Assembly: GCA_016177705.1 (NCBI GenBank)
Contig: JACOUT010000004.1
Span: 496,001 to 560,000 of the forward strand
DNA length: 64,000 nt
Direction of reading: 5' to 3'
Origin: Deltaproteobacteria bacterium
Lineage (GTDB): Bacteria > Myxococcota > UBA727 > VGSZ01
The notes beneath the pieces are model-generated. The model saw only the letters and a list, made by a program, of their open reading frames with translations, did not search any database and was not told the DNA's origin. The translations under genes were made by a program, and so were the position numbers. Shown here one piece after another: positions 18,255 through 27,210 of this stretch. Position 1 is the stretch's first letter; each line of letters starts with the position of its first letter.

Positions 18255-20186
18255 ATGCTGCCCTCGGTGGCCGATCCGCTCTCACGCGTGCTGTTCTGCG
18301 CGTTCGCCGAGGTGCCCGGGCCTTCGGCCGCGGGGGCGCGCACCGCGCACTGGCTGTCGGTGCTCGGCCACAAAGAGGTCGACGCGCTCTGCCTGAAAGG
18401 CAAGAAGGACGCGCACATCCAGCGTTACGGCGGCGCGCGCATGATGCGGGTGCCCAACACCATCGACAAGCCGTTCCTCGAGCGGCTGTCGACGTATCAG
18501 CGCGCGCTGCAGCGGCAGCTCAAGGGCGGCGACAGCTACGACCTGGTGTGGTGCGCCGACCTGTTCTCGGCCTCGGCCGCGGCGCCGCTCGTGCCCAAGG
18601 GCACGCCGCTCTTCGTCGAGATCGCGGAGGTGCCGTCGCTGTTGTCGGCCGCGCGCGCCCTGGTGGGCGACAGCGCTGAGGAGCACTCGGCCAAGTGGCT
18701 GCAGCAGGAGAAGACCGCCATCCGCGCCGCCACGCGCGTCGTCGTGCCGTCGCGGCATGCGGCCAAGCTCCTGTCCGAGCGTGTGGACGCGCGGCTTTTG
18801 TGGATGCTGCCTCGCTGCGTCGACCGCGCCGCCTTCTCGCCGCCGAGCGTCGAGGTCTCGCTCGAGGAAGATCGGCGCGTGGTGGTGTTCGGCGGCCGCG
18901 AGGGTCGCTGGCTGCGTGGCGCCGTCTCGCTGGCGCACGCGCTGGTCAGCCGCCTGCCGCGCGCGGTGCAGGTGGGCGTGCTCGGCGCGCCCGGCATCCA
19001 CGACGCAGAGCTGCGCGCGCTCCTCGACAAGCGCGACCTGACCGAGCGCGTCGTGCTGATTGACGCCGACGCGCCGCCGGCCGTGGCCGGCGCGCTCGCG
19101 CTCGCCAACGTGGTGGTGGTGCCGTCGTCGGCCGAGGACGAGCTCGAGCCCTTCGCCATGCCGCACCGCGCGCTCGAGGCCATGGCGTGCGGCCGTGCCG
19201 TCGTGGTCACCGGGCCCGACGCGGCCTTCCGCGAAGCGGGCATCCCCGGTGAGCACTTCCTGGTGGCGCCGGCGCGCGATCCGCTGCGCGTCGCCGATCT
19301 GGTGGTCGGCTTGCTCGGCGACGCCCCCAAGCGCGAGGCGCTCGGCCGCGCCGCCGCCCGCCACGTCGAGAAGAGCGCCGACCTGATGGTGCGCGCCGAG
19401 GAGGTGCGCGAGCGCCTGGCCGCCACCCTCAAGGTGCGCCTGAAGGTGCACCGCCCGCGCATCGACAACCCCGACACGTCGTCGCGCTCGGTGTCGGAGC
19501 CGCAGGTGGCGGCAGCGCGCACGCCAGCCGCCAGCCCCGCCGAGCAGATGGCCACCGCGGTGGTCGCTGCCTCACTGTCAGGCGAGACCGCCCCCACCCC
19601 CCCGGCGCCGGCGGCCGGCCAGTCGCGCCGAGGCGCGGCGCCGCCCAAGCTGGCCTCGCTCGAGCCCGTCGAGACCGTGCGCATCGAGCTGCTGCCCGGC
19701 AACGGCCTCTGGGAGGGCGACACGTTCCTCGACGGCGGCCTGCCGGGGGCGCTCGAGAGCGCCGACCCGGCGCGGGTGCGCGCCGCCATGATGGTCTCCT
19801 CCGACGCCAGCCACTCGAAGAGCCAGCCGTCCGAGGACGACAGCATCCCGTCGGCCTCCGCGAGCGCCGTCCGGAGCGTGGAGCCAAGCGGCCCGGTGCT
19901 CCGCCCGCCGGGCGCGCGCGCCCTGTCGGCCGAGGCGAGCCGGTCGAGCATGGCAGCCGACCACTGGGCGCCGGACACCATCGCCGACGGCACGCCACTC
20001 GAGCCGCCCCGCGCGAGCGCCGAGGGCGCGGCGCCGCGCACCCACGTCATCAAGAGCCTGCTCGTCGAGGCCATGCCCGCGCCCACCTCGAGCGCACCCT
20101 CGGGCGTCTCCGAGGCGCCGCGCCGCGGCATCACCGGCGACCTGACCGTCGAGGAAGACCGCGACCTCACCTCATCGGAAGAATGA
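18255..20186 (+). CDS. GT-B (GT4-like) glycosyltransferase with long disordered C-terminal tail
   Basis: This 643-residue protein has a GT-B catalytic region in residues about 1-400. It includes the donor-site segment ELEPFAMPHRALEAMACGRA, with the E-x7-E-like spacing of GT4 enzymes, and EHFLVAPARDPLRVADLV. From about 415 to the end it is low-complexity, rich in Ser, Ala, Pro and Glu, with no predicted fold and an acidic C-terminus (TVEEDRDLTSSEE). Such tails often mediate scaffolding (inference). It precedes the TolQ/TolR motor genes across a 254-bp gap, so it may or may not belong to that operon. The sugar specificity is unknown. Confidence 0.75.
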   Translation: MLPSVADPLSRVLFCAFAEVPGPSAAGARTAHWLSVLGHKEVDALCLKGKKDAHIQRYGGARMMRVPNTIDKPFLERLSTYQRALQRQLKGGDSYDLVWCADLFSASAAAPLVPKGTPLFVEIAEVPSLLSAARALVGDSAEEHSAKWLQQEKTAIRAATRVVVPSRHAAKLLSERVDARLLWMLPRCVDRAAFSPPSVEVSLEEDRRVVVFGGREGRWLRGAVSLAHALVSRLPRAVQVGVLGAPGIHDAELRALLDKRDLTERVVLIDADAPPAVAGALALANVVVVPSSAEDELEPFAMPHRALEAMACGRAVVVTGPDAAFREAGIPGEHFLVAPARDPLRVADLVVGLLGDAPKREALGRAAARHVEKSADLMVRAEEVRERLAATLKVRLKVHRPRIDNPDTSSRSVSEPQVAAARTPAASPAEQMATAVVAASLSGETAPTPPAPAAGQSRRGAAPPKLASLEPVETVRIELLPGNGLWEGDTFLDGGLPGALESADPARVRAAMMVSSDASHSKSQPSEDDSIPSASASAVRSVEPSGPVLRPPGARALSAEASRSSMAADHWAPDTIADGTPLEPPRASAEGAAPRTHVIKSLLVEAMPAPTSSAPSGVSEAPRRGITGDLTVEEDRDLTSSEE

Positions 20187-20440
20187 CCGACCCCGGCAGG
20201 GTGTCGGCCGCTCCCCGGAACCTGCCCGAAGGATCCGGTGTCGCACCCCCCGACAGCGCGCGCCCGAGCCGGATCCGAAAGGGACTCAACCAATTGCCTA
20301 GACGCGCGCGCATGGTGTAGGAACGCGTGAGTGGATGCCCGACCCGAGGTCGGGCGCCGTCATGAGCAACGCCGGGAGACCGGCACACACGAGCCAGGCA
20401 CCCGAGGAACGGAACGGTGCCGCGACTCAAGGAGCGCAGA
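20187..20440 (+). promoter_or_regulatory. 254-bp gap likely holding the motor-operon promoter
   Basis: No credible ORF is present. A perfect 8-bp hairpin with a 3-base loop lies at 20337-20355 (gcccgacc/ggtcgggc). TTGCCT at 20295 followed about 18 bp later by TAGGAA is a weak sigma-70-like arrangement. aaggag sits before the ATG at 20441. The promoter call is tentative. Confidence 0.3.
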
Positions 20441-21103
20441 ATGTTCGAAGCCATCGCTGAGCACTACCGCGAAGGCGGGAAGATGATGTACGTGATCTCG
20501 CTCTTCCAGGGCATCTCCATCGCCCTGATGGTCGAGCGCATCTTCGTGCTCTTCTTCAAGACCCGTCTGAACAAGGAGGCGGTCTTGGCCGGCCTCCGCG
20601 AGCGCGTCTTCCGTGGCGACGTCATGGGCGGCATCCGCTTCTTGAGCGACCAGCCGCAAAGCCCGCTCACCCGCATCCTCAAGGCCGGCCTGCTCGAGGT
20701 CCGCCACGGCGAGGAAGAGGTGCAGGCGGCCATGGACGAGGCGGCCATCCACGAGATGCCCTATCTCGAGAAGCGCACCGGCTACCTGTCGATGATCTCG
20801 AACGCGGCCACGCTGGTCGGCCTGCTCGGCACCGTCGGCGGCATGATCACGGTGTTCGCGGCGGTCGCGAGCGTGTCGGCGGCCGACAAGTCGACCATGC
20901 TGTCGGGCGGTATCGCGGAAGCGATGAACTGCACGGCCTATGGTCTGATCGTCGCCATCCCGCCGCTCGTGGTGTTCTCCATCCTGCAGGGTCGCACGCA
21001 GTCGCTGTCCGACGACATCAACGGCGCCGTGGCCTCGACCATCAACATGGTTATGCGCAACAAGGACAAGCTGAACGTCGACGCCATCCAGGAGCAGGCC
21101 TGA
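20441..21103 (+). CDS. TolQ/ExbB/MotA-family proton-channel protein (AglR-like)
   Basis: This 220-residue inner-membrane protein has three hydrophobic segments: MMYVISLFQGISIALMVERI near the N-terminus, then AATLVGLLGTVGGMITVFAA, then GLIVAIPPLVVFSIL. This is the TolQ/ExbB layout. The polar residues in TVGGMI and the MNCTAYGLIVAIPPL helix line the proton path in the family. ATG 20441 is chosen over the upstream GTG because aaggag precedes it. It heads a TolQ-TolR-TolR operon; that one-plus-two set matches the AglRQS gliding/secretion motor of myxobacteria more than Tol-Pal, which would include TolA/TolB/Pal. Confidence 0.85.
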   Translation: MFEAIAEHYREGGKMMYVISLFQGISIALMVERIFVLFFKTRLNKEAVLAGLRERVFRGDVMGGIRFLSDQPQSPLTRILKAGLLEVRHGEEEVQAAMDEAAIHEMPYLEKRTGYLSMISNAATLVGLLGTVGGMITVFAAVASVSAADKSTMLSGGIAEAMNCTAYGLIVAIPPLVVFSILQGRTQSLSDDINGAVASTINMVMRNKDKLNVDAIQEQA

Positions 21104-21167
21104 GCCTCCTCTAGGACCCTCGTTCAGGATCCTCCCAGCATCCTAGTCTCCCGGAAGGACGGCCCGC

Positions 21168-21647
21168 ATGGGTGGCGCAGCACCAGAGCCAACAGGCAAA
21201 GGCGGCAAGAAGGTTCTTGACGCCTACATCAATCTGGTTCCTTACATCGACTTGCTCATGACCATCATGACGTTCCTCATGATGACGGCGGTGTGGACCC
21301 AGATCGCGATGCTCGAGGTGCAAAACGCCTCGGGAGGCCAGGAGGCGCAGCCCGAGGACGAGGACAAGGACAAGCCGAAGCCCATCCTGATCCTCGTCAC
21401 GGATCGCGCCGTGAAGATCCAGGAGGAGCAGAACCCGGACCTGCGCGAGTTCAACGCCAACGCCGACGGCTACGACATGAACGGCGTCAAGATCGAGCTC
21501 AAGCGGCTCAAGGACGCGCGGCCCGATCGGACCGAGGTGAAGATCCAGTCCGAGGACGGGGTCAAGTACACGCACCTCGTGCAACTGATCGACATCGCCA
21601 CCGGCCTCGACATGAAGGCCCTCACCCTTACCCCAACGGCCCAGTAG
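21168..21647 (+). CDS. ExbD/TolR-family protein 1 (AglQ/AglS-like)
   Basis: This 159-residue protein has a single N-terminal transmembrane helix, NLVPYIDLLMTIMTFLMMTA. The Asp in YIDLLM is the proton-binding residue of the family. A periplasmic domain follows, with a charged linker (PEDEDKDKPKP) and strands ILILVTDRAVKI. With the TolQ-like channel it would convert proton flow to force on a periplasmic partner. ggaagga lies before the ATG. It is 64 bp after tolQ-like and 26 bp before the second tolR-like gene. Confidence 0.85.
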   Translation: MGGAAPEPTGKGGKKVLDAYINLVPYIDLLMTIMTFLMMTAVWTQIAMLEVQNASGGQEAQPEDEDKDKPKPILILVTDRAVKIQEEQNPDLREFNANADGYDMNGVKIELKRLKDARPDRTEVKIQSEDGVKYTHLVQLIDIATGLDMKALTLTPTAQ

Positions 21648-21673
21648 CCGCGGAACAGTGAGGACCTGAAGCC

Positions 21674-22273
21674 ATGGCCATCAAACTCCGCAAAGAGCGC
21701 CAGTCGCACCGCTTCCACTCGATGAAGCTCCTCGGCAAGGGGCACTCGCACAAAAGCGGCGACATGAACATCAACGTCATTCCCCTGGTGGACATGATGA
21801 TGGTGTTGGTGATCTTCCTGGTGATGAACTTCAACGCCTCGGGCGAGATGCTGTTCTTGTCCAAGGACATCAAGATGGCCACCGCCGAGCACGGCGACGA
21901 GGTCACGCGCGTCCCGATCATCGCGGTGTCCAACAAGAATCAGCTCTACTTCGAGGGCGTGATCCTGACGGACATGAACAACATCGACCCGAACGATCCC
22001 AACTGGCGCATCGCCGAGCTCGAGGAGAAGCTGGCCGACAACCGCCAGCGCGTCGAGGCCATCGGCAAGCGCGAGTGGGCCAGCCCCGACGAGGATCCCA
22101 CCACCACCGTCAACGTGCAGGCCGACATCGGCACCGACTTCAAGATCTTGAAGCGCGTGCTCTACACCTGCGAGCAGGCAGGCTACGGCCGCATCCGGCT
22201 CGCGGTCGGCGACGCACGCAAGGCGCTGGAAGCCGAGGGCGGCGTGGCCGGCGCTGCGGAACCGCCCAAGTAG
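21674..22273 (+). CDS. ExbD/TolR-family protein 2 (AglQ/AglS-like)
   Basis: This 199-residue protein has a basic cytoplasmic start (MAIKLRKERQSHRFH), then the helix INVIPLVDMMMVLVIFLVMN with the conserved Asp in PLVDMM. Its periplasmic domain contains a helical insert IAELEEKLADNRQRVEAIG and the late motif TDFKILKRVLYTCEQAGYG, typical of TolR. It differs enough from the preceding TolR-like protein to suggest two distinct subunits rather than a recent duplication. It ends the operon and is followed by an intrinsic terminator. Confidence 0.85.
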   Translation: MAIKLRKERQSHRFHSMKLLGKGHSHKSGDMNINVIPLVDMMMVLVIFLVMNFNASGEMLFLSKDIKMATAEHGDEVTRVPIIAVSNKNQLYFEGVILTDMNNIDPNDPNWRIAELEEKLADNRQRVEAIGKREWASPDEDPTTTVNVQADIGTDFKILKRVLYTCEQAGYGRIRLAVGDARKALEAEGGVAGAAEPPK

Positions 22274-22309
22274 CGAGCCGTTCGGCTCGATCGCGCCTCG
22301 ACCGAAAGG

Positions 22310-22332
22310 GCCCCGCTCCGGCGGGGCTTTTT
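22310..22332 (+). terminator. Rho-independent terminator after the motor operon
   Basis: The stem gccccgc (22310-22316) and gcggggc (22321-22327) has a tccg loop and is followed by a run of five T. It sits 36 bp past the stop at 22273, a textbook intrinsic terminator separating the motor operon from the polysaccharide locus. Confidence 0.9.
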
Positions 22333-22443
22333 CGTCGTTGCCACCACGGGATCGTTGAACGAAACGGCCGCGTTGCGCGACAAAACCGGACCTTGCGCAC
22401 ACCTCGACGGGGACCTAGGCTGACGCACCGCTTCCCTCGGGGG

Positions 22444-23769
22444 TTGGTCCTGCTTCGTTCGCGTCTGATCCTGGTCGCCACCATCGCGCTCGGTGCGCCA
22501 TCGCTGCTGTGGGCCGCCTCCGCGGCGGCGCAGGAGGGCGGCGCGCCCCCCATGTCCGGGCAGGGCGTGGCGGTGGCGCCCGATCGCAAGGCCGAGCTGC
22601 ACGTCGGCATCGAGGCGGGCGCCGGCCTCGACACCAACCCGTACTCGACGCCGACCAGCAGGAACGTCTTCGCCGGCGACCTGACGGCGCGCCTGCGGCC
22701 GAGCGCCAGCGTCGACTACCCGGGCAGCCTGATCGGCTTCAAGGGCGAGGGGGTCATCGAGTACGGCTTCCTGCCGGGCATGCTCGGCAACACCGGCACG
22801 CAGGAGTTCCTGCTCTACCAGTCGCTGTTGGCGGGTGACCTCGAGCTGAACCGCGACGGCTTCTTGCGCTTCGCGGTGGGCGACTCGTTCTCGTGGAACA
22901 GCGACCCGGGCAACATGGCGATCGGCTCGGTGTTCAACCGCATCCAGAACCAGCTCCGCGCGGGCGTGGGCTTGAAGCCCGGCGGCGGCGCGCTCACCGC
23001 CAAGCTCGGCTACGCCTTCGACTTCATCAAGTTCCTCAACATCGAGGGCGACAGCGACATCGTGCAAACGGGCCAGCTCGACAACATGCTGCACACGCTC
23101 GCCCTGCGCGCGGACTACAAGTTCCTGCCGCGCACCGGCGGCTTCCTGGCGTTGCAGGGCGGTTGGTCGTCCTACCCCTTCGACAGCGCCGGTGTGAACG
23201 AGACCGCGTTCCCGGTGGCCGCGCAGCTCGGCGTGCAGGGTCAGCTCTTCGCCAAGGTGGCGGGCCTGGCCTCGCTCGGCTACTCGAACCCGTTGGTGCT
23301 CGACGACGCCGGCGCCATCACCACCGGCACGCTCATCGGCGTGGTCGGCCAGGCCGAAGTGCAGTGGCAGCCGAGCCTGTCGACCAACCTGGGCGGCGGC
23401 TTCAAGCGCGACTTCTCGCCCGCGCCGCTCTACCAGTACGTCGGCAACAACCGCTTCTACGTCAGCCTGAGCCAGGTGCTCGGCGGACGCTTCCACCTGG
23501 CGGTCAACAGCGGCTACTCCATCCTCGAGTTCGGCCAAGAGCAGGCGCAGCTCAGCACCGCCACCACCGACGGCTTCTTGCGGCTGGACGGTCACCTCGA
23601 CGCCGCCGCCTCGCTCGCCTACTACTTCACCGACTGGCTCAGCGTCGGCCTCGTCGACAAGGTCGACTGGCGCGTCACCAACGCCGCCAACCCGGCGCCG
23701 GACGTCGGCGACGGCAACTATGGCTTCGTTCGCAATCAGACCATGCTGACGGTCGCAGCCAAGTATTGA
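22444..23769 (+). CDS. Outer-membrane beta-barrel protein of the polysaccharide locus
   Basis: This protein of about 441 residues begins with a signal peptide (RLILVATIALGAPSLLWAAS then AAAQ). Amphipathic beta-strands follow throughout, with alternating hydrophobics such as LHVGIEAGAGLDTNPYST and GALTAKLGYAFDFIKF, ending in VRNQTMLTVAAKY with a terminal aromatic. This is the form of BBP2/EpsL-type barrels found beside polysaccharide export genes. The start is uncertain: TTG at 22444 gives a compact signal peptide, TTG at 22393 gives a longer one, and no ATG fits. It likely forms or assists the outer-membrane passage with the Wza-like protein 38 bp downstream. Confidence 0.7.
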   Translation: MVLLRSRLILVATIALGAPSLLWAASAAAQEGGAPPMSGQGVAVAPDRKAELHVGIEAGAGLDTNPYSTPTSRNVFAGDLTARLRPSASVDYPGSLIGFKGEGVIEYGFLPGMLGNTGTQEFLLYQSLLAGDLELNRDGFLRFAVGDSFSWNSDPGNMAIGSVFNRIQNQLRAGVGLKPGGGALTAKLGYAFDFIKFLNIEGDSDIVQTGQLDNMLHTLALRADYKFLPRTGGFLALQGGWSSYPFDSAGVNETAFPVAAQLGVQGQLFAKVAGLASLGYSNPLVLDDAGAITTGTLIGVVGQAEVQWQPSLSTNLGGGFKRDFSPAPLYQYVGNNRFYVSLSQVLGGRFHLAVNSGYSILEFGQEQAQLSTATTDGFLRLDGHLDAAASLAYYFTDWLSVGLVDKVDWRVTNAANPAPDVGDGNYGFVRNQTMLTVAAKY

Positions 23770-23807
23770 CGCCGGCGCTCGACGCCGGCGGCGACCGACA
23801 GGCTCTC

Positions 23808-24425
23808 ATGCGCTCGCGCTCGCCCCTCTCCCGTTTCCTCGTCGGCGCCCTCGTGGTGCTCGGCGTCGTCGCGGGCGCGGGCATGACCTGCGGCGTGCCG
23901 CCGGCGAGCGAGCTGCCGGCACCGGAGTCGGCCAAGGCGGACATGCTCGGCCCCGGCGACGTCGTCGAGGTGCGCATCTTCAACGAGCCCGACCTGTCGG
24001 GCACGCACCAGATCTCCGACAACGGCACCATTCGGCTGCCGCTGGTCGGCGCCGTGGACGCGTCGGGCATGACGCCCGACCAGCTCACGCTCAAGATTGC
24101 CGCCACCTACAACGAGCGCTACCTCAAAGACGCCGAGGTGTCCTTGTTCGTCAAGGAGCACAACTCGCGCAAGATCTACGTGCTCGGCCAGGTGGCCAAG
24201 CCCGGGCCCTACGCCTTCGACGGCAGGATGACCATCATCGACGCCGTGGCGCTGGCGGGCGGCACCACCAAGCTCGCCGACCCCGACCGCACGCTGATCA
24301 CGCGCGACAAGGACGGCAAGCAGTTGCGCGTGGTCGTGCGCGTGGCGTCGATCGGCGAGGGGCGCTCCCCTGACATCCTGCTGCAGCCGGGCGACATCAT
24401 CTTCGTGCCGGAGACACCCTTCTGA
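23808..24425 (+). CDS. wza: Wza-type polysaccharide export protein
   Basis: This 205-residue exported protein has an N-terminal hydrophobic segment (FLVGALVVLGVVAGAGMTC). The Poly_export domain follows (MLGPGDVVEVRIFNEPDLSG, ISDNGTIRLPLVGAVD) and one SLBB domain (KIYVLGQVAKPGPYAFDG, MTIIDAVALAGG). It ends LQPGDIIFVPETPF. The Cys after MT is a possible but non-canonical lipidation site. The short length is normal for one-SLBB forms in myxobacteria that lack the large helical barrel of E. coli Wza. It overlaps wzc by one base (TGATG). Confidence 0.88.
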   Translation: MRSRSPLSRFLVGALVVLGVVAGAGMTCGVPPASELPAPESAKADMLGPGDVVEVRIFNEPDLSGTHQISDNGTIRLPLVGAVDASGMTPDQLTLKIAATYNERYLKDAEVSLFVKEHNSRKIYVLGQVAKPGPYAFDGRMTIIDAVALAGGTTKLADPDRTLITRDKDGKQLRVVVRVASIGEGRSPDILLQPGDIIFVPETPF

Positions 24426-26689
24426 TGGTCACTGCGTCGCAGCCCCCGCGCCAGACCGGCGAGCTGGTCGAGCTGCCGCTCGACGACTGGGAGCCCATGG
24501 CCGAGGAGCCGGGCCCCCTCGTCAACGTGCAGCGCTACCTCGATGCCCTGCGGCGTCGCTGGTGGATCCCGCTCGTCACCGTCGCCGTGTGCGCTGTCGT
24601 CGTCACGGCGTGGACCGTACGCCAGCCCAAGCTCTACCGCGCCGCCGCGTCCATGGTCATCGAGACCCGCATGCCGAAGCTGCTGACCGGCGTGGAGGAG
24701 GTCGTCGACATGGGCGCCGGCGGTTGGGTGCCCGACAGCTTCTACGAGACCGAGCACGAGGTGATGCGCAGCCGCGCCGTCGCCGCCGCGGCCTCGGTGG
24801 CGCTGCGCCTGCCGCAGAACGACCAGTTCAACGGGCTCGCGGGCGTCACCGACCAAGCCGAGCGCTCGCGTCGCCTGGCCGAGCTCGATCCCGCCGACCT
24901 GACCATGGGGCGCTACACGGTGGAGCCCGACCGGCGCTCGAGCGTGGTTCGCATCGGCGTGGTCGACGAGGATCCGCGCTTCGCCGCCGACCTGGCCAAC
25001 GCCGTGGTGGACGCCTACCGCGACCTCAACGTCGACAAGCGCGTCGAGGGCAACCGCGATGCCTCGCGCTGGCTCGGCGTGCAGCACGGCGACCTGCGCA
25101 GCAAGCTCGAGACCAGCGAGGACAAGCTGATCGCGTTCATGGAGGAGAACGACGTCCTGAACGCCAGCATGGAGAGCCAGCTCGCCGAGGTCATGCAGCG
25201 CGCCTCGGCGTTCAACGCCCAGCTCGCCGAGGAAGAGGCAGCCGCCATCCGCGACACGCTCAACGTGGCGGCGCTCAGGCAGGTGCGTGAGGATCCGGCG
25301 CTCGTCGACACGCTGCCCGAGATCCAGGCGGCCGGCGTGGTCAACTCGCTCAAGACCAAGCTGGTCGAGCTGCGCGCCACCGAGGTCGACTTGACGGCGC
25401 GCTACCAGGCCGAGCACCCGCGCATGAAGCTGTTGCAGGAGCAGATGACCACGCTGCGCAACGAGCTGCAGCGCGAGATCGACGCCGTCTTGACCGCGCT
25501 CGAACGGCAGAAGGCGTCACGCGAGGCGAGCATCGTCGGCTTGCGCGAGGCGCTCGACGTCGAACGCGGCAAGGAGGCGCGGCTCAACAAGCTGGCGCTC
25601 GACTACAACCGCCTGAAGCGCGAGCGCGACAGCCAGGCGCAGCTCTTCGACATGGTGACGAGCCGCATGAAGGAGGCCGACATCACCTCGGCCTTGCCGT
25701 ACAACAACGTGCGCGTGCTCGACCGCGCCTTGGCGCCCAAGGGTCCGTTCCGGCCCAACCTGACCATCAACCTGCTGGCGGCGATCATGTTCGGCGTCGT
25801 GCTCGGCATCGCGCTCATCATCCTGCTCGAGCTGCTCGACACCACCGTGAAGAACCAGCTCGACGTCGAGCGGCTCAAGCTGCCCTTCCTTGGCCTGCTG
25901 CCCGAGATCGACACCGGCGCCGGTCGCGGGGCCGAGCAGCGCGCGAGCGAGGGGCAGGAACGCGACCTGTTCGTGCTGCGCTCGCCGCGAAGCGCGGTGG
26001 CCGAGTGCGCGCGCTTCATCCGCACCAGCCTGGTGTTCATGAGCCCGGACCGGCCGCTCAAGACCGTCGTCGTCACGTCGCCCGGCCCCGAGGAGGGCAA
26101 GACCACCACGGCCGTGTCCATCGCCATCACCATGGCGCAGACCGGCAGCAAGACGCTGCTCGTCGACACCGACATGCGTCGGCCGCGGCTGCACAAGGTG
26201 TTCGGCGTCGGCTCCGACGTGGGCCTGTCGACGTTGCTGGTGGGCGAGACCGGGCTCGACGCCACGGTGCAGAAGACCGAGCTCGACAAGCTCGACGTGC
26301 TGGTGTGCGGGCCGCCGCCGCCCAACCCGGCCGAGATGCTGCTGTCGCAGCACTTCAAGGACCTCGTCGCCGAGCTGGGCAAGCGCTACGACCGCGTCAT
26401 CTTCGACGCGCCGCCGCTCGGCCCCGTCACCGATCCGGCCATCGTCGGCGCGCTCACCGACGGCGTGGTGCTGGTGCTCAAGTGCGCCAAGACGCGCAAG
26501 GACACCACGGCGGCGGCGCTGAAGGCGCTGGCGGACTCCAAGGCTCGCGTGCTCGGCGCCATCTTGAACGAGGTGGACGTGACCTCGAAGCGCTACGCCG
26601 GCGCCTATTACGCCTACTACCACAAGTACGGCGGCTACTATGGCGGCGACGACGACGCCGCCAAGAAGCCGGCGGGGGCGACGTCGTGA
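24425..26689 (+). CDS. wzc: Wzc-type chain-length regulator and bacterial tyrosine kinase
   Basis: This 754-residue protein has a Wzz domain with two transmembrane helices (WWIPLVTVAVCAVVVTAWTV near 45 and LLAAIMFGVVLGIALIILLE near 455). Between them lies a periplasmic coiled coil of about 400 residues. The cytoplasmic BY-kinase part has Walker A SPGPEEGKTTT, Walker A' LLVDTDMRRPRL, Walker B VIFDAPPLG, and a tyrosine-rich C-terminal cluster (YAGAYYAYYHKYGGYYGG). Autophosphorylation of that cluster controls polymer length and export in the family. Kinase and Wzz domains are fused, as in Proteobacteria. It is coupled to wza upstream and overlaps the NusG-like gene as GTGA. Confidence 0.93.
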   Translation: MVTASQPPRQTGELVELPLDDWEPMAEEPGPLVNVQRYLDALRRRWWIPLVTVAVCAVVVTAWTVRQPKLYRAAASMVIETRMPKLLTGVEEVVDMGAGGWVPDSFYETEHEVMRSRAVAAAASVALRLPQNDQFNGLAGVTDQAERSRRLAELDPADLTMGRYTVEPDRRSSVVRIGVVDEDPRFAADLANAVVDAYRDLNVDKRVEGNRDASRWLGVQHGDLRSKLETSEDKLIAFMEENDVLNASMESQLAEVMQRASAFNAQLAEEEAAAIRDTLNVAALRQVREDPALVDTLPEIQAAGVVNSLKTKLVELRATEVDLTARYQAEHPRMKLLQEQMTTLRNELQREIDAVLTALERQKASREASIVGLREALDVERGKEARLNKLALDYNRLKRERDSQAQLFDMVTSRMKEADITSALPYNNVRVLDRALAPKGPFRPNLTINLLAAIMFGVVLGIALIILLELLDTTVKNQLDVERLKLPFLGLLPEIDTGAGRGAEQRASEGQERDLFVLRSPRSAVAECARFIRTSLVFMSPDRPLKTVVVTSPGPEEGKTTTAVSIAITMAQTGSKTLLVDTDMRRPRLHKVFGVGSDVGLSTLLVGETGLDATVQKTELDKLDVLVCGPPPPNPAEMLLSQHFKDLVAELGKRYDRVIFDAPPLGPVTDPAIVGALTDGVVLVLKCAKTRKDTTAAALKALADSKARVLGAILNEVDVTSKRYAGAYYAYYHKYGGYYGGDDDAAKKPAGATS

Positions 26690-27210
26690 AGCGGTGGTAC
26701 GCGCTCGCCGTGCACGCGCGCTCCGAGGCCTCGGCCGCGGACGAGGTGGCGGTGCGCGTCGACGAGGTGTTCCTGCCGGTGCGCCGCGAGCGGCGCGCCT
26801 GGAGCGACCGCATCAAGGTGGCCGACACGCCGCTCTTCCCCTGCTACCTGTTCGTGCGCCTCGCGCTCGACGCGGCCGCGCGTGTGGCGCTGTTGCGCTG
26901 CAAGCACGTCGTCGAGCTGGTCGGGCGCGTGCCGGGCGACGAGCGCATCGCGCGCGCCATCCCGGATCACGAGGTGGAGGCGCTGCGCATCCTGGTCGAG
27001 GCCGACCGCGCCGTGGATCCGATTGAACGCCTGGTGCCCGGCCGGCACGTACTGGTCGGAGCGGGGCCGCTGCGCGGCGCCCGCGGCGTCGTCGAAGCCG
27101 GCCCGGACGGGCAGCGGCGGCTCGTGGTGCAGATCGCACTGCTCGGCCGCGGCGTGCGCACGGTGCTGTGCGCGGACGACGTCGTGGAGAGCGCCGAGCT
27201 GGCGGCCTGA
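26686..27210 (+). CDS. Specialised NusG paralogue (RfaH/UpxY/LoaP-like antiterminator)
   Basis: This 174-residue protein starts at GTG 26686, overlapping the wzc stop. The N-terminal NGN domain is plain: VKRWYALAVHARSEASAADE, VFLPVRRERRAWSDRIKV and PLFPCYLFVRLALD. A C-terminal KOW-like segment has LVPGRHVLVGAGPLRGARGV. Such paralogues bind RNA polymerase and help it through long surface-polysaccharide operons, usually after recognising a leader element. The position fits that role: a structured 175-bp leader lies next, then about 32 kb of one-directional genes. Placing the regulator inside the locus just before the leader is typical of UpxY-like systems. Confidence 0.88.
   Translation: MKRWYALAVHARSEASAADEVAVRVDEVFLPVRRERRAWSDRIKVADTPLFPCYLFVRLALDAAARVALLRCKHVVELVGRVPGDERIARAIPDHEVEALRILVEADRAVDPIERLVPGRHVLVGAGPLRGARGVVEAGPDGQRRLVVQIALLGRGVRTVLCADDVVESAELAA

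Noticed and set aside
23771..23789. Terminator between the barrel protein gene and wza
   Set aside because: The 7-bp stem gccggcg/cgccggc has no U-run and lies in a 38-bp gap inside an apparent operon; it could be chance in GC-rich DNA.
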